This document shows, piece by piece, positions 43,333 through 49,948 of a stretch of DNA of 64,000 nt. The notes beneath the pieces are model-generated. The model was not told the origin of the DNA. It did not search any database and saw only the letters and a program-made list of their open reading frames with translations. Source of the DNA: Streptomyces sp. PT12 (GTDB lineage: Bacteria > Actinomycetota > Actinomycetes > Streptomycetales > Streptomycetaceae). The stretch's first letter is position 1; each line of letters begins with the position of its first letter. The translations under genes and the position numbers were made by a program. Location of the stretch: assembly GCF_003311645.1 (NCBI RefSeq), contig NZ_QEST01000079.1:248001-312000 (forward strand). The letters run 5' to 3'.

Positions 43333-44070
43333 ATGCCCATCAGCGCCGTGGTCTGGGACATCGACGACACCCTCTTCGACTACACGGGGACGGACAGGAC
43401 CGCCGCCCTTGTGCACTTCGAGGCCGAGGGCCTGCTCGGCCGGTTCGCCTCGCCCGATGACGCGCTGGCCGAGTGGCGCGGGCAGATGGAGACGCACTAC
43501 GCCCGCTATCTGGCGGGCGAGACCGACTTCCCCGGGCAGCGCAGGGCGCGCGTCCGCGGGTTCCTTGACGCGTGCGCGCCCGGGGGCGCCGCCGCCCCGC
43601 TCGACGACGCGGCGGTGGACGCGTGGTTCGACCGGTATCTGGAGCTGCGCAGGGACGCCGACGGCCTGTTCCCCGATGTGCTGCCCGCGCTCGCGGAGCT
43701 GACCCCGCACTACCGGCACGGCCTGCTGTCCAACTCCGACGCCGACCACCAGGACCGCACGCTGCGCAGGCTGGGGATCAGGGACCGTTTCGAGGTGTTG
43801 GTGTGCTCGGGGCAGCTCGGTCACGCCAAGCCGGCGCCCGAGGCGTTCCTCGCGGTGTGCGCGGCGATGGACCTGCCGCCCGGCGCGGTGGCGTATGTGG
43901 GGGACAGGCCCGACATCGACGCGGCGGCCGCCGACGCGGCCGGGCTGCACGGGATCTGGCTCGACCGCACGGGGGAGCGCGCGGTGGCCGCCCCCGAGTC
44001 GCTGCGGCGGATCACCGGCCTTGCCGCCCTGCCCGCGCTGCTTGCGACCCTGGCCGCTCCCACCAGTTGA
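43333..44070 (+). CDS. HAD-family hydrolase
   Basis: The 245-residue phosphatase-type HAD protein has motif I VVWDIDDTLFDYTG, motif II LLSNSDAD, the motif III Lys in GHAKPAPEAF and motif IV YVGDRPDIDAAAADAAGL, with a helical cap between I and II (residues 20-110). Such enzymes dephosphorylate small metabolites. The last 59 bp overlap the 3' end of the converging gene, so both C-termini are read from the same DNA. Confidence 0.92.
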   Translation: MPISAVVWDIDDTLFDYTGTDRTAALVHFEAEGLLGRFASPDDALAEWRGQMETHYARYLAGETDFPGQRRARVRGFLDACAPGGAAAPLDDAAVDAWFDRYLELRRDADGLFPDVLPALAELTPHYRHGLLSNSDADHQDRTLRRLGIRDRFEVLVCSGQLGHAKPAPEAFLAVCAAMDLPPGAVAYVGDRPDIDAAAADAAGLHGIWLDRTGERAVAAPESLRRITGLAALPALLATLAAPTS

Positions 44071-44491
44071 ACAGCAGCTCGCCGAGGGTGCCGGGGCGCC
44101 AGCGGCGGGCGGCGGCGCGGTCGGCTTCGTCGACGCCTTCGAGCGCCCCGAGGTCGACGGCGGACAGGGGCTTGCCGAGGGTGCCCGCGTCAAGGACGCG
44201 CAGGCCCTTGAGGGTGAACGTCTCGGCCCAGCGCGGTGGTTCGCGGAAGTGCAGCCGGGCGGAGCCGGGGAACGGCGGGGGCGCGGCGAACGCCACGAGC
44301 CCGCCGCGCGGGCGGCACACGACGCGGTGGCGCAGGCGGCGTTCGCTCATGGCCGCCGAGTGGTAGGCCGTCGGGCCCGCCGCCTCGGTCAGCTCGTAGA
44401 AGGTGACGCCGGGGACGCGGGCCGCGGCCTCGTGGCAGGCGGCCCTGAACGCCACGAGCGTCGCGTGCGCCGCGTCGCCGTCCCTCGCCAT
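44012..44491 (-). CDS. Conserved-looking hypothetical protein
   Basis: GGAAGGGGGCGGGCG precedes ATG 44491. The 159-residue product has aromatic-rich strands (VTFYELTEAAGPTAYHSAAM, HRVVCRPRGGLVAF, RLHFREPPRWAETFTLKGLR) and a tail WRPGTLGELLFNWWERPG that reads like a true protein. No motif allows assignment. It converges on and overlaps the HAD gene. Confidence 0.6.
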   Translation of the reverse strand: MARDGDAAHATLVAFRAACHEAAARVPGVTFYELTEAAGPTAYHSAAMSERRLRHRVVCRPRGGLVAFAAPPPFPGSARLHFREPPRWAETFTLKGLRVLDAGTLGKPLSAVDLGALEGVDEADRAAARRWRPGTLGELLFNWWERPGSQAARAGRQGR

Positions 44492-44549
44492 CGCCCGCCC
44501 CCTTCCACCCAGGCCCGGTACCTGGGAAAAGCGTAGGGGAGAGGGGCGT

Positions 44550-44810
44550 TCACGGGGAGTCGGGGCACTCGGGGACGTGGCCGCCCGAGACGAGCGGCGC
44601 GGTGCGCGGGTCGTCGGGGGTGAGGGCCATGCGGAGCCCGCCGCATGTGGGGCAGCGGGTCCAGCGGACCGTTCCCTCGCTGGTGACGTGCCGTGAGACC
44701 TCGACGGGGGGCGCGGGGGCGCGGGGCGCGTCGGTCGTGTGGGTTGTGCCGGTCGTGTGGGTCGTGCCGGTCGTGTGGGTCGTGCCGGTCGTGTGGGTCG
44801 TGATCGTCAT
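44550..44810 (-). CDS. Small zinc-ribbon-like protein with Thr/His repeat N-terminus
   Basis: The 86-residue product starts with four copies of the hexapeptide HTTGTT encoded by an 18-bp tandem repeat. It then has VEVSRHVTSEGTVRWTRCPT, a CPTCGGL knuckle and a late Cys (GGHVPECP) that could complete a metal site. It diverges from the LysR gene across 73 bp, a layout often meaning LysR control. Function unknown. Repeat number is likely variable among strains. Confidence 0.6.
   Translation of the reverse strand: MTITTHTTGTTHTTGTTHTTGTTHTTDAPRAPAPPVEVSRHVTSEGTVRWTRCPTCGGLRMALTPDDPRTAPLVSGGHVPECPDSP
44733..44802 (-). repeat. 18-bp in-frame tandem repeat, about four copies
   Basis: The unit GGTCGTGTGGGTCGTGCC on the plus strand repeats at 44733, 44751, 44769 and (partly) 44787, with one substitution in the first copy. 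Because 18 is a multiple of three, copy-number change would lengthen or shorten the encoded Thr/His tract without shifting the frame. Confidence 0.9.
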
Positions 44811-44883
44811 GGTTCGAGTGTCGGGGCGGATGACTGTTCGCGTCCATTGCATGTTTCCCCGGGTGTATGTGCAGAATCGCTGC

Positions 44884-45840
44884 ATGATTGATCTGCGTCG
44901 ACTCCAGGTGCTCAGGGCGGTGCACCAGCACGGCACCGTCACGGCCGCGGCCGCGGCGCTGCATCTCACGCCCTCCGCCGTCTCCCACCAACTAAGGGAG
45001 TTCTCACGTGAGTTGAAGGTGCGGCTGATCGAGCCGCAGGGCCGGGGCATCCGCCTGACGGGCGCCGCGCACCTCGTGATCGAGCACGGTGACGCGGTGC
45101 TCGCCCGCTGGGAGGAGGCCGAGGCGGCGCTCGCCGCGCAGCGCCAGGGCGAGGCGGGGCTGCTGCGCATGTGCGGCTTCCCGAGCGCGGTCTCCGGGCT
45201 CATCGCCCCCGCGACGGCGCTGCTGCGGGAGCGGCACCCCGGGCTCGCGGTGGAGGTCACCGAGGCCGAGGCGCCCGCGGGGTTCGACATGCTGATGTCG
45301 ACGGACTCCGACATCGCCGTGCTCGCGCCGCCCGCGGGGTTCCCGCACCCCAAGGACTCGCGCTTCGACCAGGCTTCGCTGCTCGAGGACCCGTTCGACC
45401 TGCTCGTCTCCGCGGGGCACCCGCTGGCGGCGCGCGCCTCGGTCGCGCTGGGCGAGACCGCGGGCGAGGACTGGGTGCTGCCGCTGCCCGACAGCTGCGA
45501 CCACCACCGCCGCGTCATGGTGTTCTGCGCCGCCGAGGGCTTCACGCCGCGCGTGACCCACCATGTCAGGGAGTGGTCGGCCATCTCCGCCATGGTCTGC
45601 CACGGACTTGGCGTCACCCTCTTTCCTCGCCTCGCCGAGATCCCGCCGTCGCACACGGTCGTCCGGGTGCCGGTCACCGCGCAGATGCCGCTCTTCCGGC
45701 ACGTCCTCACGTGTGTGCGGGGCGGCAGCCGCGACCACCCGGTGATCCGTCGGGGTCTTGACGCGCTGGCCGACGTGATCGCCCGCCATCCGGCGCTGCG
45801 CGACGCGCCGGGGCCGCCGCTTTCCGTGAGTTCCGTGTGA
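44884..45840 (+). CDS. LysR-family regulator
   Basis: The 318-residue regulator has an N-terminal winged helix (RLQVLRAVHQHGTVTAAAAA, LHLTPSAVSHQLREFSREL) and a two-lobe ligand domain (LLRMCGFPSAVSGLIAPATA, DSDIAVLAPPAGFP, LLVSAGHPLAARASV, SAISAMVCHGLGVTLFPR). CAGAAT lies 6 nt before the ATG and may serve as the -10 of a leaderless mRNA. The expected target is the divergent 86-residue gene or LysR itself; relatives with MIDLRRLQVL starts often control a neighbouring exporter, absent here. Confidence 0.92.
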   Translation: MIDLRRLQVLRAVHQHGTVTAAAAALHLTPSAVSHQLREFSRELKVRLIEPQGRGIRLTGAAHLVIEHGDAVLARWEEAEAALAAQRQGEAGLLRMCGFPSAVSGLIAPATALLRERHPGLAVEVTEAEAPAGFDMLMSTDSDIAVLAPPAGFPHPKDSRFDQASLLEDPFDLLVSAGHPLAARASVALGETAGEDWVLPLPDSCDHHRRVMVFCAAEGFTPRVTHHVREWSAISAMVCHGLGVTLFPRLAEIPPSHTVVRVPVTAQMPLFRHVLTCVRGGSRDHPVIRRGLDALADVIARHPALRDAPGPPLSVSSV

Positions 45841-45854
45841 GTTCCCTGGCCACG

Positions 45855-45870
45855 GGGGCGCGGGCGCCCC
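45855..45870 (+). terminator. Hairpin after LysR gene
   Basis: GGGGCGC and GCGCCCC flank a 2-nt spacer 14 bp past the LysR stop. It is a short but GC-only stem, compatible with termination. Confidence 0.45.
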
Positions 45871-45997
45871 GGCGTTCCCCGCGGGACGCGCGCGCCCCTC
45901 ACACGCGGCGTTCATGAACGCGCAGGCCGGGCCCACATAGGCGGACGAGGGCGGGGTGGTGCGCGCGGTGCGCACACCACCGGCTCCTGGAGTCCTG

Positions 45998-46255
45998 GTG
46001 ATCGATGTTCGTGGGCTGACCAAGCGGTATGGCGACGTCCTCGCCGTGGACCGCCTGACCTTCGCCGTCCGCCAGGGCGGGGTGGCCGGCTTCCTCGGAC
46101 CCAATGGCTCGGGCAAGTCGACGACGCTCCGCGTGATCCTGGGCCTCGACGCCGCCACCTCGGGCGCCGCGACCGTGGACGGGCGCCCCTATGGCGCGCA
46201 CCCCGCGCCGCAGGGTCGACGAGGTGCTGGCCGAGGTCGGCCTTGAGAGGGCGGC
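45998..46255 (+). pseudogene. ABC transporter ATPase, truncated and internally deleted
   Basis: GTG 45998, with GGAG 7 nt upstream, starts a normal ATPase N-terminus: [20 protein letters not shown] and Walker [20 protein letters not shown], up to [13 protein letters not shown]. The sequence then jumps, in another frame, to [18 protein letters not shown], which in intact relatives lies some 30 codons later. Signature, Walker B and the C-terminal half are all absent. The fragment then abuts histidine-kinase sequence. Confidence 0.75.
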
Positions 46256-46261
46256 GCGGCG

Positions 46262-46480
<219 letters not shown>

Positions 46481-46538
46481 TCAATTCGCGCCGTTCTCAA
46501 CGGGGGTGACTGACCGGCACTCATGTCATGATCCGGCG

Positions 46539-47318
46539 GTGAGCGTGGATGCGAGCCTGGCGCACAACGCGCGGGTCTGGGACTACTGGCTGGGCGGCCG
46601 GGAGAACTACGAGGTCGACCGCAGGGTCGGCGACCACGTGCGCGCCATGTTCCCCGGCATCGTCCAGGTGGCGCGCGCCGATCGGCGGTTCCTGGGGCGG
46701 GCCGTGCGGTACCTCGTCGGATACGCGGGGATACGGCAGTTCCTCGACATCGGCACCGGGCTGCCCACCGTCGAGAACACCCATGAGATCGCCCAGCGCC
46801 TCGCGCCCGACGCCCGGGTCGTCTACGTGGACAACGACCCGCTCGTGCTCGCCCACGCCCGCGCGCTGCTGTACGGGACCCCCGAGGGCATGACCGACTA
46901 TGTCGACGCGGACGTCCACGAGCCCGAGGCGATCCTCGACGCGGCAAAGAAAACGGTCGACTTCGATCGTCCGGTGGGCCTTCTCCTGCTGGGAATCCTT
47001 AATTTCGTGCTGGACACGGACCGGGCCGTGGCCGTTGTCGATCGCCTGCTGGACGCGCTGTCGCCCGGCAGCTATGTGGTGATCACCCACCCCACCGGCG
47101 AGTTGGGCGGCGCGGAGAACGAGGCCGCGATGCGCTACTGGAACGCCCACGCCACGCCGCCGATCACCGCGAGGACCGGCGCAGAGGTGGCCCTTTTCCT
47201 GCGTCGTGTCGAGCTGTTGGCGCCGGGCCTGGTGTCCTGCTCGCGGTGGCGGCCCGAGGCGCGGGACATGGCGGGGCGCGTGGTCCCGCAGTTCGGCGCG
47301 GTCGGCCGCACGGGATAG
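46539..47318 (+). CDS. SAM-dependent methyltransferase, DUF574 type
   Basis: GTG 46539 is preceded by CATGAT at the leaderless spacing. The 259-residue product shows the DUF574/PF04672 pattern: NARVWDYWLGGRENYEVDRR, FLDIGTGLPTVENTHEIAQR as the SAM loop, VVYVDNDPLVLAHARALL, DADVHEPEAIL and FSLR-like RRVELLAPGLVSCSRWRPE. The family is hugely expanded in Streptomyces; substrates are mostly unknown, some in morphological differentiation. It sits right after the ABC/kinase deletion mosaic. Confidence 0.93.
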   Translation: MSVDASLAHNARVWDYWLGGRENYEVDRRVGDHVRAMFPGIVQVARADRRFLGRAVRYLVGYAGIRQFLDIGTGLPTVENTHEIAQRLAPDARVVYVDNDPLVLAHARALLYGTPEGMTDYVDADVHEPEAILDAAKKTVDFDRPVGLLLLGILNFVLDTDRAVAVVDRLLDALSPGSYVVITHPTGELGGAENEAAMRYWNAHATPPITARTGAEVALFLRRVELLAPGLVSCSRWRPEARDMAGRVVPQFGAVGRTG

Positions 47319-47378
47319 TCGTCGGCGACGGGGAAAACCCCTCGTCGGGCGGGCCCCGCGGCTTCTGCGCTGCCTGCC

Positions 47379-47987
47379 ATACCCGAGCCCGCCCCCGAGC
47401 CCACGCGCCGCGTCAGGGCCGCCTTCACCGACGACACGGTCACCGTCTACCAGGCGTACGCGCCCGCGAGCGGCGTTCCGGCGGCGCGTGACGGGCGATT
47501 TCCGGCCAGTTGGAGCCGGGAGCGGATGACCTGGATCAAGCCGTCGTTCCTCTGGATGATGTACCGCTGCGGCTGGGGCCTGAAGGAGGCGCAGGAGACC
47601 GTTCTCGCCGTCGACATCCGGCGCGACGGCTTCGAGTGGGCGCTGCGCAACGCGTGTCTTTCGCACCACGTTCCCGAGCTGCACGGGGAGCGCGACGCGT
47701 GGCGGCGCGCCCTGAAGAACGCCCCGGCGCGCGTGCAGTGGGACCCCGAGCGCGACCTGCGCCTCGCGCCCCTGCCGCACCGTTCGCTCCAACTCGGCCT
47801 CTCGGGCCCGGCGGCCCGCCGCTACGCCGACGCGTGGCTGACGGGGATCAGGGATGTGACGCCGCTGGCCCGCGAGATCCACGGCCTGGTGCGGGGCGGC
47901 GACCTGGAAGCGGCGCGGCGCCTGCTGCCCGTCGAACGGCCCTACCCGGCAAGCGCGGAGCTGACCGCCCACCTCGGCGGCGCGTAG
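47379..47987 (+). CDS. DUF4291-family protein lacking a standard start codon
   Basis: The frame from 47379 reads PEPAPEPTRRVRAAFTDDTV and TVYQAYAP, then RERMTWIKPSFLWMMYRCGW and HRSLQLGLSGPAARRY, matching DUF4291 over its whole length (about 200 residues). Upstream of the conserved N-terminus, however, the frame contains no ATG, GTG or TTG before the methyltransferase stop. An ATA stands at 47379 where homologues I recall have their initiator Met; CTG 47370 is another candidate. Initiation at ATG 47526 would remove about 50 conserved residues. Function of the family is unknown. Confidence 0.7.
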   Translation: MPEPAPEPTRRVRAAFTDDTVTVYQAYAPASGVPAARDGRFPASWSRERMTWIKPSFLWMMYRCGWGLKEAQETVLAVDIRRDGFEWALRNACLSHHVPELHGERDAWRRALKNAPARVQWDPERDLRLAPLPHRSLQLGLSGPAARRYADAWLTGIRDVTPLAREIHGLVRGGDLEAARRLLPVERPYPASAELTAHLGGA

Positions 47988-48006
47988 ACACCGCCCCGGC
48001 GCGTCC

Positions 48007-49062
48007 TCACAGCAGCGTCAGCTGGGTGCCAAGGGGCTCGGGCTCGGGGTCGGGATCGGGTTCGGGCTCGATGTCGTCCTCGTCGGCCCGCGGCGGCCGA
48101 CGGTGCGCGCCAGGGCCGACCGGGCCCATGCCGTACTCGGCCGCCAGCTCGTGCACCTGGCCCGTGATCCGCCGCTGGTACCACGTGGGGGCGTATGCGC
48201 CCCCCGCGTACAACACCTGGTAGCGGCGCACCAGATCGGGGTGGTGGTGCGCGAGCCAGGCCATGAACCACTCGCGCGCCCCGGGGCGCAGATGCAGCGC
48301 GAGCGGGGTCACGGACTCGGCGCCCGCCGCGGCGATCGCGCGGACCGTCTCCCGCAGCTGCGCGGGGGAGTCGGTGAGATAGGGGATGACGGGCGCCATC
48401 AGCACCCCGCAGGGGATGCCGTGCTCGCGCAGGGTGCGGACCACGCCGAGGCGCCGCTCGGGCGCGGGGGTGCCGGGCTCGACGGTGCGCCACAGGGCGC
48501 GGTCCACCGAGCCGACCGAGACGGAGATGCCCACGTCGGTGACGGCCGCGGCCTGGCGGATCAGCTCGAGGTCGCGCAGGATCAGCGTGCCCTTGGTGAG
48601 GATCGAGAACGGGTTCGCGTGGTCGCGCAGGGCGGCGATGATGCCGGGCATGAGGCGGTAGCGGCCCTCGGCGCGCTGGTAGCAGTCGACGTTGGTGCCC
48701 ATGGCGATGTGCTCGCCGCGCCAGCGGCTCGCGCCCAGCTCGCGGCGCAGCAGCTGGGGGGCGTTGACCTTCACGACGATCTGGGTGTCGAACCCGATGC
48801 CCGTGTCGAGGTCCAGATAGCTGTGCGTCTTGCGGGCGAAGCAGTACACGCAGGCGTGGCTGCACCCGCGGTAGGGGTTGACGGTCCAGGTGAAGGGCAT
48901 CCGGGAGGCGCCGGGGACGCGGTTCACGAGGGAGCGGGCCCGCACCTCGTGGAAGGTGATCCCGCGGAATTCGGGGGTGTCGAACGTCCGGGTCACGACG
49001 TCCGTGCCGAAGAGGGCGGGGGCGGTGGCCGGTGATCCCTCGCTCAGATGGTTCCAGCGCAT
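48007..49062 (-). CDS. Rv2578c-family radical SAM protein
   Basis: ATG 49062 has GAGGAG 6 nt upstream. The 351-residue enzyme binds a 4Fe-4S cluster through Cys67, Cys71 and Cys74 (NPYRGCSHACVYCFAR). Family segments follow: GTNVDCYQRAEGRYRLM, FSILTKGTLILRDLELI, VGISVSVGSVD, GIPCGVLMAPVIPYLTD. The C-terminal tail has an acidic Asp/Glu-Pro repeat. The family is distantly related to spore photoproduct lyase but its reaction is unknown. The GAACACACGTTC box next to its -10 suggests SOS control. Confidence 0.92.
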   Translation of the reverse strand: MRWNHLSEGSPATAPALFGTDVVTRTFDTPEFRGITFHEVRARSLVNRVPGASRMPFTWTVNPYRGCSHACVYCFARKTHSYLDLDTGIGFDTQIVVKVNAPQLLRRELGASRWRGEHIAMGTNVDCYQRAEGRYRLMPGIIAALRDHANPFSILTKGTLILRDLELIRQAAAVTDVGISVSVGSVDRALWRTVEPGTPAPERRLGVVRTLREHGIPCGVLMAPVIPYLTDSPAQLRETVRAIAAAGAESVTPLALHLRPGAREWFMAWLAHHHPDLVRRYQVLYAGGAYAPTWYQRRITGQVHELAAEYGMGPVGPGAHRRPPRADEDDIEPEPDPDPEPEPLGTQLTLL

Positions 49063-49088
49063 GGGCATCTCCTCGCTGCTGTCGTACC

Positions 49089-49106
49089 AGAATAGAACAC
49101 ACGTTC
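49089..49106 (-). promoter_or_regulatory. LexA-type SOS box adjoining a -10
   Basis: GAAC-ACAC-GTTC (49095-49106) matches the core of the actinobacterial LexA operator, GAAC-N4-GTTC. On the minus strand TATTCT (49094-49089) follows immediately as a -10, so LexA binding would block the promoter of the radical SAM gene 27 nt further on. Confidence 0.65.
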
Positions 49107-49211
49107 GTAGCTCGGGTGTCAACCCGGATCCGGCCGCCCCGGTGGCCCGCGCCCCCGCGCGGCACTGACAGACTGGGCCGCCACGTTCCTCAACAGGCAG
49201 GAGAACAAGGC

Positions 49212-49664
49212 ATGGCGCTGGTCGAGGTCGTAGCGCGGCGGGACATCAAGGCCGAGCCGGACGACGTGCTCGACGCGATCGCGGACTACAAGGAGGTGCA
49301 CCCGAGGCTGCTGCCCGAGCAGTTCACGGAGTACGAGGTCCGCAAGGGGGGCGACGGCGAGGGCACGGTGCTGTACTTCAAGCTCCAGGCGACCTCCCGC
49401 AGGGTGCGGGAGTGCCTGCTCGACGTCACCGAGCCCCGGGACGACACGCTGGTGGAGACCGACCGCAACTCCACGCTCGTCACCACCTGGACCGTGGTGC
49501 CCGTCGCCGAGGGCGGCACCGGGCAGGCGCGCGTGACCATCCAGACCACCTGGGAGGGCGCCGGGGGCGTGGGCGGCTTCTTCGAACGCCTCTTCGCGCC
49601 CCGCGCGCTCAGGTCGATCTACGACCAGATCCTGGCCAACCTCGCCACCGAGACGGAGAAGTAG
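49212..49664 (+). CDS. SRPBCC/polyketide-cyclase-like protein
   Basis: AGGAG precedes ATG 49212. The 150-residue protein has the helix-grip pattern of SRPBCC proteins: VLDAIADYKEVHPRLLPEQF, strands ending VLYFKLQA, VRECLLDVTEP, LVTTWTVVPV, and the long C-terminal helix FFERLFAPRALRSIYDQILA. Such proteins hold hydrophobic ligands in a cavity. It diverges from the radical SAM gene, so the SOS box could affect both, although it lies 106 bp from this start. Confidence 0.9.
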   Translation: MALVEVVARRDIKAEPDDVLDAIADYKEVHPRLLPEQFTEYEVRKGGDGEGTVLYFKLQATSRRVRECLLDVTEPRDDTLVETDRNSTLVTTWTVVPVAEGGTGQARVTIQTTWEGAGGVGGFFERLFAPRALRSIYDQILANLATETEK

Positions 49665-49706
49665 CCGCAGGCTCTCCCTCGGGGCTCCGACCGCGACATA
49701 CACCGT

Positions 49707-49729
49707 GCCCGGCGCCGACGGCGCCGGGC
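49707..49729 (+). terminator. 10-bp hairpin after SRPBCC gene
   Basis: GCCCGGCGCC and GGCGCCGGGC pair around a 3-nt GAC loop, 43 bp after the stop. The rest of the 284-bp spacer to 49948 contains no gene signal. Confidence 0.7.
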
Positions 49730-49948
49730 TCCTGTGCGTCAGCGCCCCCGCGTCAGCGCCCTCAGCCGGGGAGCGCGCTGGCCGACGCGCGCCCTTCGTC
49801 CGGTGGACGCGCCCGGCGCGCGGACCGTGGCGTGGAAGCGGGCTTCGGCGCGCGATCCCAGGTCCCGCGCGCCCGCCCCCGGGTTCGCCTGCGACGGGGG
49901 TCCATGGGCGCGTACCGTGGAGGGGCGCCCGGCCCAGAAGGAGAGACG

